A stretch of DNA of 64,000 bases from Bacillus sp. AFS073361. GTDB taxonomy: Bacteria; Bacillota; Bacilli; Bacillales; Cytobacillaceae. Location of the stretch: assembly GCF_002567005.1 (NCBI RefSeq), contig NZ_NUZU01000037.1:86618-150617 (forward strand), written 5' to 3'. The notes under the pieces are model-generated. The model saw only the letters and a program-made list of their open reading frames with translations, was not told the DNA's origin and did no database searches. This document shows positions 1 through 10,303 of the stretch, piece after piece; the first letter of the stretch is position 1, and every line of letters begins with the position of its first letter. A program made the position numbers and the translations under genes.

Positions 1-1
1 G

Positions 2-61
2 GCTCCCCGGCACGCCCGCGAACCGCTTGTGCCTGGAACGGAAATCAACAGACATGTTTAA
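2..61 (+). CDS. Possible C-terminal end of an upstream gene (partial)
   Basis: Frame 2 is open from the window edge and ends at a TAA near 59-61, giving about 19 residues ending in NRHV. The first 50 bases are clearly richer in G+C than the flanking intergenic DNA, which fits the tail of a coding region. The peptide is too short to assign to a family. It does not resemble the end of FtsA, the usual upstream partner of ftsZ. Frame 1 is also open here, so the call is weak. Confidence 0.25.
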   Translation, partial: APRHAREPLVPGTEINRHV

Positions 62-149
62 CACAGCCAAATAATAAAAAAGAGAAGACAGTTTCAGTAA
101 TTGAAGGTGAGTTTTTTTTACTATTTTTTTATCAGATAAATAGGTGTAT

Positions 150-178
150 CTTAACTGGACAATATATTTATAGTTAAG
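150..178. promoter_or_regulatory. Inverted repeat upstream of ftsZ
   Basis: Perfect 7-bp arms, CTTAACT at 150-156 and AGTTAAG at 172-178, are separated by an AT-rich loop. It lies about 125 bp before the ftsZ start. It could be an operator or a weak hairpin. No convincing sigma-A promoter with both boxes was found in 62-302. Confidence 0.3.
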
Positions 179-302
179 TAGACTACAACTAAATCAAAAA
201 TGCCGCCTTTTTTTCGATCTGGAAAAAAATTTTTGGTCTGCGATTATTGGAAAGCATCAGGAAAAATCCTGCCACCTAAATTACTATAGAGGAGAAATGA
301 AC

Positions 303-1451
303 ATGTTAGAATTTGATACATCTATGGACCAACTCGCCACGATTAAAGTCATCGGTGTAGGCGGCGGGGGAAATAACGCCGTGAATCGTATGATTGAAGA
401 AGGCGTTGAGGGTGTAGAATTTATTGCCGTTAATACCGATGCACAAGCTCTTCATCAATCTAAGGCAGCCGTCACAATGCAAATCGGTACAGCATTGACA
501 AGGGGTTTGGGAGCAGGAGCAAATCCGGAAATAGGCAGAAGAGCTGTGGAAGAAAGTAAACAGCAAATCAAGGAAGTGTTGGAAGGCGCAGATATGGTTT
601 TTGTTACAGCAGGAATGGGCGGTGGAACAGGAACAGGCGCAGCGCCTGCCATTGCTGAAATTGCCCGAAATCTTGGTGCGCTGACAATTGGGGTTGTAAC
701 ACGTCCGTTTAAATTTGAAGGCAAAAAGCGTGCAACGAACGCAGAAAATGGAATTAGCGGTATGAGGGAAGCGGTAGACACCTTGATTATTATTCCTAAC
801 GATCGCTTATTAGAGATAGTAGATAAAAAGACACCGATGATTGAAGCTTTCCGTGAAGCGGATAATGTACTACGACAAGGTGTTCAAGGAATTTCCGATT
901 TAATTGCTGTACCAGGTTTAATCAATCTAGATTTTGCTGACGTGAAGACGGTTATGTCCCATAAGGGAACTGCGTTAATGGGAATTGGGATTGCCAAAGG
1001 TAAAGATCGTGCTGTTGAGGCTGCACAGAAAGCTTTAAATAGTCCATTACTTGAAACTTCGATTAATGGTGCTCATGGTGTAATCATGAACATAACTGGG
1101 GGGAATAATTTAAGTCTGTTTGAAGTACAGGAGGCAGCAGATATCGTTGCTTCTGCTTCTCATGAAGAATTAAATATGATTTTTGGTTCAGTTATAAACG
1201 AGAACTTAGTTGAAGAAATTATTGTGACGGTTATTGCCACTGGTTTCACTGAGAAAGAAGATATAATAATTCCAACAGCTACCCAGCCGTCAATTGAAGA
1301 AATACCCAATCCATATCAAAGGGAGCAACGAGTACAACGTAATCCAATCCACCGAAGTGAACCAATGCAAGATTATGACAGACACCCAGAACAGCCAGAA
1401 GAATCTCTAGATATTCCAGCGTTCTTGCGTAATCGAAGAAGACGATTTTGA
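303..1451 (+). CDS. ftsZ: Cell division protein FtsZ, stand-alone copy
   Basis: Tubulin-like GTPase that polymerises into the cytokinetic Z ring. The GTP-binding loop GGGTGTG lies near residue 105 and the T7 loop with NLDFADV near residue 207, so the GTPase looks intact. The C-terminal tail is variable and ends in the conserved peptide LDIPAFLRN followed by basic residues, which docks FtsA and other division proteins. Length is 382 residues, as in B. subtilis. I chose ATG 303 (MLEF, as in B. subtilis FtsZ) because AGGAG at 290-294 is 8 nt away; ATG 297 is too close to it. The oddity is context: no ftsA sits directly upstream, and the usual downstream neighbours are absent. The body differs enough from B. 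subtilis FtsZ to suggest a second paralogue (inference). Confidence 0.95.
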   Translation: MLEFDTSMDQLATIKVIGVGGGGNNAVNRMIEEGVEGVEFIAVNTDAQALHQSKAAVTMQIGTALTRGLGAGANPEIGRRAVEESKQQIKEVLEGADMVFVTAGMGGGTGTGAAPAIAEIARNLGALTIGVVTRPFKFEGKKRATNAENGISGMREAVDTLIIIPNDRLLEIVDKKTPMIEAFREADNVLRQGVQGISDLIAVPGLINLDFADVKTVMSHKGTALMGIGIAKGKDRAVEAAQKALNSPLLETSINGAHGVIMNITGGNNLSLFEVQEAADIVASASHEELNMIFGSVINENLVEEIIVTVIATGFTEKEDIIIPTATQPSIEEIPNPYQREQRVQRNPIHRSEPMQDYDRHPEQPEESLDIPAFLRNRRRRF

Positions 1452-1460
1452 TATAATAGA

Positions 1461-1510
1461 AAATCCCTAAGCGGTAGATATACAAATTCTATCTAGCTTG
1501 GGATTTTTTT
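1461..1510 (+). terminator. Rho-independent terminator after ftsZ
   Basis: A long hairpin pairs AAATCCC and AAGC at 1461-1472 with GCTTGGGATTT, with one bulged T, continued by TAGAT/ATCTA near the loop, and runs into a T tract. It makes ftsZ a monocistronic unit. Confidence 0.85.
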
Positions 1511-1737
1511 ATTGTTAGTATTAATATGGCAGGGTTTTCATCATTTCAATTACCTCATTAATCAATCGTTCGAATTGATTATGTCTGTTTACTTGCCAAT
1601 ACCATGCTCATTTCCCCTCCAGGAGCTTGAACGGAACGAATTAATACTTCTGTACTATTTCTATGATTAAATCTAATGAATATTGCGAATTTTTATGACT
1701 TTTATAACTCTTGTAATAATGCAATACCATTCTAGTA
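1511..1737. other. Intergenic stretch with a possible minus-strand gene remnant
   Basis: No complete gene with a start and ribosome site is visible. On the minus strand a stretch near 1589-1693 reads as an open peptide of about 35 residues containing IRSVQAPGGEMSMVLASKQT before a TAA. It has protein-like composition but no good start codon and stops just upstream. It may be a decayed gene end or chance. Confidence 0.25.
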
Positions 1738-1746
1738 TGTTATAAT
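1738..1746 (+). promoter_or_regulatory. Extended -10 promoter element
   Basis: TGTTATAAT at 1738-1746 is a consensus extended -10 (TGnTATAAT), 35 bp before the start of the next gene. The expected -35 position has no good match, which is usual for extended -10 promoters. Confidence 0.55.
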
Positions 1747-1780
1747 ACTATCAAATTAAAATGAGGCGGGAGGGAATGTT

Positions 1781-2047
1781 ATGATTATTCGAAGCAAAGC
1801 GAATGTGGAGCAGTTTTGTGAGAGATTTGGTGATTTGGCGAGCTGGGATGGTTCTAAACACTACATCGCCATAGAAGATGAAGAAAATAATGGAGTACTT
1901 ACGTTTATGCAATATCCTGATGGTACACTGACTGCACATAGGAAATACCAAACGTATTGGGATATAAAGGAATTCCCAGTTGATACTAAAGATATTTGGC
2001 GGTATAGAAAAGTAATAAATTATTTCTTGAAAAATACTGATAATTAA
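1781..2047 (+). CDS. Small conserved-type protein of unknown function
   Basis: Encodes 88 residues, soluble and acidic, without signal peptide or membrane segment. A GGCGGGAGGG ribosome site lies upstream, and the gene is flanked by its own extended -10 promoter and a terminator, so it is likely a real monocistronic gene. The sequence is rich in Tyr, Trp and Asp, with a central beta-rich stretch around FMQYPDGTLTAHRKYQTYWD. I do not recognise the family and assign no function. Confidence 0.7.
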   Translation: MIIRSKANVEQFCERFGDLASWDGSKHYIAIEDEENNGVLTFMQYPDGTLTAHRKYQTYWDIKEFPVDTKDIWRYRKVINYFLKNTDN

Positions 2048-2052
2048 TATAG

Positions 2053-2080
2053 GCGACTCTGATTTTTCGGAGTCGTTTTC
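2053..2080 (+). terminator. Rho-independent terminator
   Basis: CGACTC at 2054-2059 pairs with GAGTCG at 2070-2075 and is followed by TTTT. It separates the small unknown gene from the glycogen operon. Confidence 0.75.
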
Positions 2081-2172
2081 ATCTTCTTGCAAACTCTATT
2101 TGTTATGCATTAAACACTTCATTTATGAAAAACTACAAAAGAGCCAAAACATTGAAAGAAAGAGGTGAAAAT

Positions 2173-4107
2173 GTGAATGTAACAAATCCTACAGATTATG
2201 AAGTACACCTTTTTCATGAAGGAAGTTTGTATGAAAGCTACAAAGTATTTGGTGCTCATCTTGAAACGCAAAAAGGGGTAAAGGGTACTCGCTTCTCTGT
2301 TTGGGCTCCTCATGCTATTGAAGTTAAAGTGGTCGGAAACTTCAATAAATGGGATGGCAGCAATCATGGAATGTCTAAGCTCAATAACGAAGGAATATGG
2401 TCCATATTTATACCAGGCCTCCTAGAAGATGAAATCTATAAGTATCAAATTTATACAGCCGCCGGAAATACGTTCTTAAAAGCAGATCCCTATGCATTTT
2501 ATTCAGAGCTCAGGCCTCATACTGCTTCTGTTATTTATAATATTGAAGGATATAATTGGAAGGATCAAAAATGGTTCGAAAATAAAAGAAAGAAAAGTGT
2601 TTACGAAGAACCACTTGCCATTTACGAGGTTCATTTAGGTTCTTGGAGGAAAAAGGATAAGGAAACATTTTATACATATAGAGAGTTAGCTGATGAACTG
2701 ATTCCATACGTGCTTGAGCATCATTTTACACATATTGAAATGATGCCGCTCGTTGAACATCCGTATGATCGTTCATGGGGATATCAAGGAACAGGATACT
2801 TTTCTTCGACAAGTCGATATGGCAGTCCACAAGATTTAATGTATTTTATCGACCAATGCCATCAAAACGGTATCGGTGTTATTCTTGATTGGGTTCCTGG
2901 ACATTTCTGTAAGGATGCCCATGGTTTATATATGTTTGATGGTCGGCCTGTCTATGAATATAAAGATGTATTTGTCCGAGAGAATGAGGTGTGGGGAACA
3001 GCAAATTTTGATTTGGGGAAAGGTGAAGTAAAAAGCTTTTTAATTTCTAACGCCTTATTCTGGATGAAATACTACCACGTTGATGGATTTCGTGTGGATG
3101 CGGTTGCCAATATGCTGTACTGGAATGCAGGGGGGATTTTTCAAAAAAATGAATATGCAGTTTCCTTCTTACGAAATCTGAATAAAGTGGTTTTTGAGAC
3201 CGATCCAACAGTCTTAATGATTGCAGAAGATTCGACAGATTGGCCGCTTGTTACAGGACCTACTTATGAAGGGGGTTTAGGCTTTAACTATAAATGGAAT
3301 ATGGGTTGGATGAATGATATTTTGAAATATATGGAGGCGGAACCTCGGGATAGAAAGTATTTGCATGATAAAGTAACTTTCTCTATTATGTATGCTTACT
3401 CTGAAAACTTTGTCCTACCATTCTCACATGATGAAGTTGTACACGGTAAAAAATCACTTTTAAATAAAATGCCGGGCGATTATTGGCGGAAATTTGCCCA
3501 GCTACGCTTATTATATGGGTTTCTAATGGCACACCCAGGTAAAAAGCTCCTATTTATGGGTGGAGAATTTGGTCAGTTTGATGAATGGAAGGATTTAGAG
3601 GATTTAGATTGGGAATTACACGAATTTGAGATGCACCGCGTTTTACATCATTACTTTAAAGAATTGATGCAGTTCTACAAACGTACGAAAGCATTGTGGG
3701 AGCTAGATCATTCAAATGAAGGATTTGAGTGGATTGATGCTAATAACAAAGATCAAAGTATTTTCTCTTTTATAAGAAAAGGAAAAAATCAAAGTGATCT
3801 TCTTATTATCGTTTGTAATTTTACCGAAATCGTATATGAAAACTTTAAAGTTGGGGTTCCATCCTACACCTATTACCATGAAATTTTTAATAGTGATGCG
3901 GTTTCCTTTGGTGGCTCTGGGCAAATAAATAAAAAGAAGATCAAATCCGTTGATAAAGCGTTTCATAACCAGACAAGTCATCTAGAAATGACGATCCCGC
4001 CTTTCGGTATATCCATCTTACGACCAGTGAAAACAAGAAAGGGGAGTAAAAGATATGGGAAAGAAAAAACAGTGCGTAGCCATGCTGCTAGCAGGCGGTC
4101 AAGGTAG
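2173..4107 (+). CDS. glgB: 1,4-alpha-glucan branching enzyme GlgB
   Basis: Cuts alpha-1,4 glucan chains and re-attaches them by alpha-1,6 bonds during glycogen synthesis in the cytosol. An N-terminal CBM48 domain is followed by a GH13 barrel. The catalytic residues are visible: nucleophile Asp309 in DGFRVDAV, acid Glu about 352 in AEDST, and the HDE motif near 419. I place the start at GTG 2173, 5 nt after AGAGGTG, because this gives the N-terminus expected for the family; the ATG at 2125 lacks a ribosome site. Length is 644 residues. The 3' end overlaps glgC by 53 bp, so translation of the two is probably coupled. It is the first gene of glgBCDA. Confidence 0.95.
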   Translation: MNVTNPTDYEVHLFHEGSLYESYKVFGAHLETQKGVKGTRFSVWAPHAIEVKVVGNFNKWDGSNHGMSKLNNEGIWSIFIPGLLEDEIYKYQIYTAAGNTFLKADPYAFYSELRPHTASVIYNIEGYNWKDQKWFENKRKKSVYEEPLAIYEVHLGSWRKKDKETFYTYRELADELIPYVLEHHFTHIEMMPLVEHPYDRSWGYQGTGYFSSTSRYGSPQDLMYFIDQCHQNGIGVILDWVPGHFCKDAHGLYMFDGRPVYEYKDVFVRENEVWGTANFDLGKGEVKSFLISNALFWMKYYHVDGFRVDAVANMLYWNAGGIFQKNEYAVSFLRNLNKVVFETDPTVLMIAEDSTDWPLVTGPTYEGGLGFNYKWNMGWMNDILKYMEAEPRDRKYLHDKVTFSIMYAYSENFVLPFSHDEVVHGKKSLLNKMPGDYWRKFAQLRLLYGFLMAHPGKKLLFMGGEFGQFDEWKDLEDLDWELHEFEMHRVLHHYFKELMQFYKRTKALWELDHSNEGFEWIDANNKDQSIFSFIRKGKNQSDLLIIVCNFTEIVYENFKVGVPSYTYYHEIFNSDAVSFGGSGQINKKKIKSVDKAFHNQTSHLEMTIPPFGISILRPVKTRKGSKRYGKEKTVRSHAASRRSR

Positions 4108-5185
4108 CCGATTGAGTGCACTAACAAGAGATAAAGCAAAGCCGGCGGTTTCATTTGGAGGGAAATATCGAATTATTGACTTTCCATTAAGTAACTGCAC
4201 AAACTCAGGAATTGATACGGTTGGAGTATTGACTCAGTATCTGCCCCTTGTATTGCATACTTATATTGGAATTGGAAACGCCTGGGATTTAGATAGAATT
4301 AGTGGCGGCGTTACCGTTTTGCCTCCCTATTCGGAGACGGCAGGTCTTAGGTGGTATAAAGGTACGGCGAACGCGATTTATCAGAATATAAATTATTTAA
4401 AACAATACAATCCAGAATACGTCCTCATTCTGTCTGGAGACCATATTTATAAAATGGATTATTCTAAAATGCTCGATTATCATATTGATAAGGAGGCAGA
4501 TGTTTCCATCTCTGTCATTGAGGTGCCTTGGGAGGAAGCAAGCCGTTTTGGGATTATGAATACAAATGTGGATTTAGACATTATTGAGTTTGAGGAAAAA
4601 CCGAAAGATCCAAAAAGTAACTTAGCATCGATGGGAATATACATTTTTAAATGGCCGGTTTTAAAAACCTTTTTAGAAATGGATGATAAAAACCCTGAAT
4701 CATCCAATGATTTTGGCAAGGATATAATTCCACTACTACTCGAAGAAAAGAAAAAAGTTGTGGCTTATCCATTCAAAGGTTACTGGAAGGATGTTGGGAC
4801 TGTAGGCAGCCTGTGGGAGGCGAATATGGACTTATTAAAAGAGGAAACGAACTTGGATCTTTATGACCGGAATTGGAGAGTCTACTCGGTTAATCCAAAC
4901 CATCCGCCACAATATATCGCACCGACTGCTCACATCGAAGAATCATTAATAAATGAAGGCTGTATTGTAGAAGGGACAATTAAGCATTCCGTTTTGTTCC
5001 AAGGAGTTACAGTGGAAGAAGGAAGTGTCATCCATGACTCTGTGATCATGCCAGATGCCCGAGTCGGGAAAAATGCGGTAATTGAGCGCGCTATTATCGC
5101 TCCAGGAATGAAAGTGGAGGACAATGCCGTAATTCGCCATTCAAAGAACAGTGATGCCGTCATATTGTATGCGGAGGAAGATTAG
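4055..5185 (+). CDS. glgC: Glucose-1-phosphate adenylyltransferase catalytic subunit GlgC
   Basis: Makes ADP-glucose from glucose-1-phosphate and ATP, the committed step of bacterial glycogen synthesis. The nucleotidyltransferase N-terminus has AGGQGSRL near residue 12, followed by [15 protein letters not shown] and SGDHIYKMD. The C-terminal third is a left-handed beta-helix of hexapeptide type. Length is 376 residues, usual for Bacillus. The start lies inside the end of glgB, with AAAGGGGAG a few bases upstream. It probably works as a heteromer with GlgD encoded next. Confidence 0.95.
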   Translation: MGKKKQCVAMLLAGGQGSRLSALTRDKAKPAVSFGGKYRIIDFPLSNCTNSGIDTVGVLTQYLPLVLHTYIGIGNAWDLDRISGGVTVLPPYSETAGLRWYKGTANAIYQNINYLKQYNPEYVLILSGDHIYKMDYSKMLDYHIDKEADVSISVIEVPWEEASRFGIMNTNVDLDIIEFEEKPKDPKSNLASMGIYIFKWPVLKTFLEMDDKNPESSNDFGKDIIPLLLEEKKKVVAYPFKGYWKDVGTVGSLWEANMDLLKEETNLDLYDRNWRVYSVNPNHPPQYIAPTAHIEESLINEGCIVEGTIKHSVLFQGVTVEEGSVIHDSVIMPDARVGKNAVIERAIIAPGMKVEDNAVIRHSKNSDAVILYAEED

Positions 5186-5215
5186 TTAAAAATTCAGAAA
5201 AGGAAGGGCGATTCT

Positions 5216-6232
5216 ATGCCGTGCTCAATGCTTGGAATTATTAATGCAACTAATGAATTTGACACGTTTAAAAACCTAACTGCTCATCGGTCTCTCGCAT
5301 CACTTCCCTTTGCCGGCCGATATCGATTAGTCGATTTTATGTTATCAAATATGGTGAACTCAGGCATTACGAATGTAGCTATTTTTACGGGAAAAGAAGT
5401 CCGTTCACTGATAGATCATTTAGGATCCGGTAAACAATGGGACTTGGACAGAAAGCGTGATGGTCTGTTTGTCTTTTCTCCTGAGGGCACTTCCAGAATC
5501 GAGCGATTTGGTTCCTTTGCCCATTTTGCGAAAAATATTACTTATTTTTTACGAAGTAAACAAAAATACGTAGTAATTACGAATTGCAATACAATCGGGT
5601 CTATTGATTTTTGTAAAATATTAGATCACCATATCGAAAATGAAGCAGATATTACTGAGGTTTTTCATAATGGACAATCGCTGCAAACTTACATTTTGGA
5701 TAAGAATTTATTACTCTCTCTGTTTGAACAATACAAAAATCAAGGATATTACACGATTTTTGATGTTATACATGATAAACGTCATAAATTTAAAATTAAT
5801 ATGTATGAATGGGCTGGCTATATTACCACAATTGACTCTCTCCAAAGCTACTATCAAAATAGTTTAGATTTGCTGCAGCCAACCGTATGGAAGCAGGTTT
5901 TTACTAAGAATGAGCCAATCTTTACGAAGGTAAAGGATGAGCCGCCAACACAATATAAAAATGCTGCAAAGGTTACGAACTCGATGATTGCAAATGGTTG
6001 TATTATTCAAGGAGAAATAGATAATAGTATTCTTTTCCGTTCGGTTAAAGTTGGAAAAGGAGCTGTGATTCGTAATTCTATTATTATGCAGAAGTGTCAA
6101 ATAGGAGAGAATTGTATTCTAGATAGTGTAATTTTGGATAAGGATGTCAAGATTGATAATGGTGTACAATTGGTAGGTACGAGAGAGAAACCCTACCTAG
6201 TAGAAAAAGGGAAAGTCCAAAAGGGGCGTTGA
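5216..6232 (+). CDS. glgD: GlgD, non-catalytic partner of ADP-glucose pyrophosphorylase
   Basis: Homologue of GlgC with degraded active-site motifs: the N-terminal GGxGxRL loop is replaced and the SGDHIYKMD region reads NCNTIGSIDF. It keeps FAGRYRLVDF and the C-terminal beta-helix. In Bacillus and Geobacillus, GlgD raises the activity of GlgC in a GlgCD complex (known for the family). Length is 338 residues, slightly short. An AGGAAGG ribosome site precedes ATG 5216, and glgA follows after only 6 bp. Confidence 0.92.
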   Translation: MPCSMLGIINATNEFDTFKNLTAHRSLASLPFAGRYRLVDFMLSNMVNSGITNVAIFTGKEVRSLIDHLGSGKQWDLDRKRDGLFVFSPEGTSRIERFGSFAHFAKNITYFLRSKQKYVVITNCNTIGSIDFCKILDHHIENEADITEVFHNGQSLQTYILDKNLLLSLFEQYKNQGYYTIFDVIHDKRHKFKINMYEWAGYITTIDSLQSYYQNSLDLLQPTVWKQVFTKNEPIFTKVKDEPPTQYKNAAKVTNSMIANGCIIQGEIDNSILFRSVKVGKGAVIRNSIIMQKCQIGENCILDSVILDKDVKIDNGVQLVGTREKPYLVEKGKVQKGR

Positions 6233-6238
6233 GAATAC

Positions 6239-7678
6239 GTGAAAGTTTTATTTGCAGTATCAGAGTGTGTTCCGTTTGTCAAAACAGGGGGCCTTGCGGA
6301 TGTAGCGGGTGCACTTCCTAAGGCGTTAAAAAAGTTAGGGACTGAAGTACGTGTTATTTTACCAAATTACAGTTTAATTCCTGAGAAACTTAAAAATTTA
6401 TTTCATTTTCAACAAGCGATAAATGTACAGGTAGGATTTCGCAGTCAATACTGCGGTATCCTAACTGCTGAGCATGATGGAATAACCTATCATCTGATTG
6501 ATAACGAATATTATTTTTTTCGAGATTCCTTATATGGTCATTATGATGATGGTGAACGATTCTCATTTTTCTCTAAGGCCGTTCTAGAGTGTATTCCGCA
6601 TCTCGATTTTATTCCAGATGTGATCCATTGCCATGATTGGCATACGGGAATGGTAAATTTTGTATTAGATGCTAATTATCGTCATATACCAATGTATAAG
6701 GATATTAAAACAGTCTTTACGATTCACAATTTACAATTTCAAGGGATTTTTCCATATGAGGTGATGAGTGAGCAGCTAGGATTAGGCCATCAATATTTTA
6801 ATAGTGAACAACTTGAATTTTATGGGAATATTAGCTTTATGAAAGGTGGCATTATTGCATCTGATATTGTAACCACTGTCAGCCCAACATATAAAGAGGA
6901 AATTCAAAATCCATATTTTGGGGAAAGACTTGATGGGTTATTACGAAAATATAGTCATAAGCTAATTGGAATTGTAAATGGAATTGATGATACAGCCTAT
7001 AATCCTAAAATAGATCGTGATATTGCTCTACCTTATGACCTCGAATCCCTAGAAGGCAAAGTGGAAAATAAACAAGAATTACAGCAATATTTTGGGCTGC
7101 CAGAAAAAGAAAGTACGCCAATCATTGCCATGGTCACACGCTTAACAAGTCAAAAAGGCTTGGATTTAGTACTCCATGTATTTCAAACTATGATTCAGGA
7201 AGATATCCAATTCATAGTGCTTGGTTCAGGAGACCCTACATATGAAAACTTCTTAAAGCAAATGGCACATAAGTATCCGGATAAAGTACGAGTATACTTG
7301 GGCTTTAATGAAACGCTGGCACATCAAATTTATGCGGGGGCTGATTTATTTTTAATGCCTTCACAGTTTGAACCCTGTGGATTAGGACAGCTTATTGCCT
7401 TACAGTACGGAACAATCCCCATTGTCAGAGAAACCGGTGGCTTAAATGATACCGTCCATTCTTTTAATGAATTTACTGGTAATGGTAACGGCTTCACTTT
7501 TAAGAATTTCAACGCCCATGATATGCTCCATACCATTAAAAGAGCCATTTATTTTTATCATCAAAAAGAATATTGGACTAACTTAGTAAAAAAGGCAATG
7601 GGTCAAGATTACAGTTGGTTGCAATCTGCTAAGGAATATAACGAAATTTATGAGGATTTACTGAAGGACATAAAATAA
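6239..7678 (+). CDS. glgA: Glycogen synthase GlgA
   Basis: GT5 glycosyltransferase that adds glucose from ADP-glucose to the growing alpha-1,4 chain. The N-terminal KTGGLADV motif (residues 15-22) binds ADP-glucose, and the C-terminal Rossmann domain carries [10 protein letters not shown] with the catalytic Glu near residue 377. Length is 479 residues, typical. The start is GTG 6239, with AGGGG at 6222-6226 rather far away (12 nt). It is the last gene of the operon; the phosphorylase gene glgP, which follows glgA in B. subtilis, is absent and a terminator comes instead. Confidence 0.95.
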   Translation: MKVLFAVSECVPFVKTGGLADVAGALPKALKKLGTEVRVILPNYSLIPEKLKNLFHFQQAINVQVGFRSQYCGILTAEHDGITYHLIDNEYYFFRDSLYGHYDDGERFSFFSKAVLECIPHLDFIPDVIHCHDWHTGMVNFVLDANYRHIPMYKDIKTVFTIHNLQFQGIFPYEVMSEQLGLGHQYFNSEQLEFYGNISFMKGGIIASDIVTTVSPTYKEEIQNPYFGERLDGLLRKYSHKLIGIVNGIDDTAYNPKIDRDIALPYDLESLEGKVENKQELQQYFGLPEKESTPIIAMVTRLTSQKGLDLVLHVFQTMIQEDIQFIVLGSGDPTYENFLKQMAHKYPDKVRVYLGFNETLAHQIYAGADLFLMPSQFEPCGLGQLIALQYGTIPIVRETGGLNDTVHSFNEFTGNGNGFTFKNFNAHDMLHTIKRAIYFYHQKEYWTNLVKKAMGQDYSWLQSAKEYNEIYEDLLKDIK

Positions 7679-7700
7679 TAAACAAATAAATTATGAAACT

Positions 7701-7740
7701 AAAGGGAGACCAATGTCAATAAACATAGGTCTCCTTTTTA
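7701..7740 (+). terminator. Terminator of the glg operon
   Basis: GGAGACC at 7705-7711 pairs with GGTCTCC at 7728-7734, flanked by AAA and TTTTT. It confirms that the operon ends with glgA. Confidence 0.85.
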
Positions 7741-7892
7741 CTTACTAATCATATGCATGTCCTTCAAGAAGATGTTTATCCACATTCGCGGCAAGGTTAT
7801 GCATAATTATTTTTCCTAACTTTGTTCATAAGAAGCAAGTTAGAAGAATAACATCAATATAGCGTGTGGATTACTATTTGGGAGGAATAAAC

Positions 7893-8687
7893 ATGAATGA
7901 TGTCTTTGAGAAAACTGCTAGATTCGAACACCGATTCTGGCTCCAAATATTAGGTGATCATTCAAGGTTTATATACGAATCGTTAGCCCCCGTTCAAACA
8001 GAGGAAATTGAAACGGCTTTAACGTTTATAAGAGAATTTGACACATTACTTGAGCGTACGAAATCCGCAAATTTATGGACATTATCCAGGGAAGCTGAAT
8101 CCGAAGTTATAAAATTAAGAGAATTTAAATTGGAATTATTAAGAAAACATCTGATTGGAAAAATAAAAATTCACCTTTCGCCTACCTTTATAAATCATAT
8201 GGTAAATGAATTAGAGGAGTATTTAAGAATTTTAGAGCACTTAAAGGCTGGGGAAGTCCCGCCTGTGTATCACGAGCTCCACCATCACCTATTATGGTTA
8301 TTGGATGCGGCAGGGCATGCAGAAGCAATATCCACCAATTTAGATGGTGTTGAAAAAAAACTTAGAGAAAAAAGCAATTCATATTTGAAGAATTTTGAGA
8401 ATTTCTACTTAAAATCCGTGGAACTTGCAGGGTATTTAAGAACCAATTTAGCTTCTTTTCCTGCTTTGGATAAAATGAACTTAGACAGTCAATTAGAAAT
8501 TAAGTTATTTCAAAACTTTCTACAGGAAATAGAAGAACTTAGACTAAGTAAGCAAGCATTAGGTACCTTTGCCCCCTTAATGGCGGATCATATGTACCGT
8601 GAAGAATGTTATTATCTAATGAAGTTAGCAGAATCGACAAAACTTGATCCACCCAACTGTGATCCTGCTAAACCTAGACTAAAATAA
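7893..8687 (+). CDS. DUF2935 family protein
   Basis: All-helical protein of 264 residues with two DUF2935 repeats, roughly residues 8-125 and 135-255. Each repeat has the family's His/Glu-rich helices: FEHRFWLQILGDH near the start, HELHHHLLWLLDAAGHAE in the middle, and DHMYREECYYL near the end. These His and Glu residues suggest metal binding in a four-helix bundle (inference from the family). ATG 7893 is chosen because GGGAGG lies 7 nt upstream; an in-frame ATG at 7866 lacks a ribosome site. The biological role is unknown. The gene is alone between two terminators. Confidence 0.85.
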   Translation: MNDVFEKTARFEHRFWLQILGDHSRFIYESLAPVQTEEIETALTFIREFDTLLERTKSANLWTLSREAESEVIKLREFKLELLRKHLIGKIKIHLSPTFINHMVNELEEYLRILEHLKAGEVPPVYHELHHHLLWLLDAAGHAEAISTNLDGVEKKLREKSNSYLKNFENFYLKSVELAGYLRTNLASFPALDKMNLDSQLEIKLFQNFLQEIEELRLSKQALGTFAPLMADHMYREECYYLMKLAESTKLDPPNCDPAKPRLK

Positions 8688-8703
8688 TGAAAACTAAGCA
8701 TCA

Positions 8704-8742
8704 ACAAAAGAGAGGGGGAAAGTATCCGCTCTCTTTTGAGTT
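8704..8742 (+). terminator. Terminator after the DUF2935 gene
   Basis: AAAAGAGAG pairs with CTCTCTTTT across a loop of about 14 bases. The T tail is interrupted, so efficiency may be moderate. Confidence 0.65.
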
Positions 8743-8946
8743 TCTGTTGCCTTATTAAAAGCATGTAAACGATTGGATTTGTCATAAGCTTATTTATTCA
8801 TTAGTTATTTACCTATCAACTTGTACTTTCGTATAAGTGTATTTATTTTTCAGCAAAACTCCTTCCAGACCTAAAAACGGTGTCATCTAGGCATTTACCT
8901 GCATATGGTAAATCAAGTCATACAAATGTTTGAAGGGGGGATCTAT

Positions 8947-9708
8947 TTGTACAGGCAATTTCAAGAACAAACCTTTGTTAATGATACTTATCCTGGAAAC
9001 TTTATGTTGCTTGGCATGAGGAAAGGTGATGTTACAGGTGACGGTATAGCAGATTACGTCTATTTATATGGAAGAAAAAACGGTGAAACTGAAGTCTTCG
9101 CTGATCAAATTACACTAGTCATTCAAGACGGGCGTTCGAAACGGATTTCATCTATTAATCTTCAAAATAATGCTGGATACAATGCTCAGCTTTTTCTCGG
9201 GGATTTTTCTAATGATAATATATTGGATATTTTGGTAAGTATTGAAACGGGGGGAAGCGGAGGATACGGTATTTTCTATATTTACTCCTATAGAAATAAT
9301 ATCCCTATGCTATTGTTTGATGTTGAAATATATAATAAAAGTTATAGATTCAAAGTCAATTATGAGGATTTTTATAAAGTGACTGTGGGAAGCCCTTCGT
9401 TAGATTTGCTTTTCACCCTAGACATTAGTTACAAAGGTTATGATTATCTATCTGAGCTCTATGATGAAAATGGAAAATTAAAACAGCCAGTTCAGGGCGA
9501 GGTTCTTGCAGCAACAGCGTTATATCCCATTGTTACAAATGGAAAAGGAATAAATTATGATTTACTTGTTCTTCAACGGATTATTGGTACGTCTAATGCG
9601 GATACATTAGGTTATGTCGAAAACCTTTTAACATGGAATGGAACTCAATTTATATCCACATCATTGGCAACAGAGATTTTTGGAACAAAGTTAAGCAGTA
9701 CGTACTAG
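8947..9708 (+). CDS. VCBS/FG-GAP-like repeat protein
   Basis: Cytosolic protein of 253 residues with no visible signal peptide. Two FG-GAP-like calcium-loop patterns are visible: GDVTGDGIADYVYL near residue 28 and GDFSNDNILDILVS near residue 85, as in beta-propeller repeats. The start is taken as TTG 8947 because GAAGGGGGG ends 6 nt upstream; the in-frame ATG at 8905 has no ribosome site. Just downstream lie two further small unknown genes in the same direction, perhaps a co-transcribed group. The specific function is unknown. Confidence 0.75.
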   Translation: MYRQFQEQTFVNDTYPGNFMLLGMRKGDVTGDGIADYVYLYGRKNGETEVFADQITLVIQDGRSKRISSINLQNNAGYNAQLFLGDFSNDNILDILVSIETGGSGGYGIFYIYSYRNNIPMLLFDVEIYNKSYRFKVNYEDFYKVTVGSPSLDLLFTLDISYKGYDYLSELYDENGKLKQPVQGEVLAATALYPIVTNGKGINYDLLVLQRIIGTSNADTLGYVENLLTWNGTQFISTSLATEIFGTKLSSTY

Positions 9709-9747
9709 TGTCGAGCTGCATTTTTTATCAGCATAGGAGGTAAATGG

Positions 9748-10236
9748 ATGACAAAATTTTTTTCGTTTCATGGAACTGTCACCATGATTACTGACCTTGT
9801 AGGTCAACATGGTACAGGAGAAGGCTGTAATAAATTAATATCTGTAGAAAATGGCACGGGAGCAATTGTGAATTTCGTGGTGTCATCCACGACTTATTTT
9901 GTTGACCATGCAATTGTGGCTATAGGAGATCGCGTGACTGGTTATTATGACGGAAATGCACCTGCTATTCTTATTTACCCTCCACAATATCCAGCGCTTG
10001 TCATGGTTAAAGATAGCCCATATCAGAATGTAAAAGTTGATTACTTTAATAGTGAATTGGAGAGTAGTGATGGACGGTTACGATTAAATATATCTCCATA
10101 TACCCAAATACTTTTAACAAATGGGCAACCCTTTACAAGAAACCCCGCGAACAGGGATCTTATTGTCATTTATGGACCAGCCACCAAAAGTATCCCCGCC
10201 CAAACCACACCTTATAGAATTATCGTTTTGTGTTAG
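9748..10236 (+). CDS. Conserved-type hypothetical protein
   Basis: Encodes 162 residues with a strong AGGAGG ribosome site 7 nt before ATG 9748. It lacks a signal peptide. Short hydrophobic beta strands alternate with turns (FHGTVTMITD, GAIVNFVVSSTTYFV, IGDRVTGYYDG), which suggests a small beta barrel such as an OB-type fold (inference only). It starts 39 bp after the VCBS-like gene and may share its transcript. I do not recognise the family. Confidence 0.7.
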   Translation: MTKFFSFHGTVTMITDLVGQHGTGEGCNKLISVENGTGAIVNFVVSSTTYFVDHAIVAIGDRVTGYYDGNAPAILIYPPQYPALVMVKDSPYQNVKVDYFNSELESSDGRLRLNISPYTQILLTNGQPFTRNPANRDLIVIYGPATKSIPAQTTPYRIIVLC

Positions 10237-10250
10237 AAATGGTAAGAACA

Positions 10251-10280
10251 TTGTACAAGGTTTTTTCCATAATCTATAGT
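10251..10280 (+). promoter_or_regulatory. Putative sigma-A-like promoter
   Basis: TTGTAC at 10251-10256 and TATAGT at 10275-10280 with an 18-bp spacer stand directly upstream of the next small gene. Confidence 0.45.
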
Positions 10281-10303
10281 ATCAATCCACGAGGGTGTTC
10301 ATT

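Noticed and set aside
455-781. Minus-strand open frame of 108 residues inside ftsZ
   Set aside because: It lies wholly within a strongly conserved ftsZ and has low-complexity, antisense-like composition with no ribosome site.
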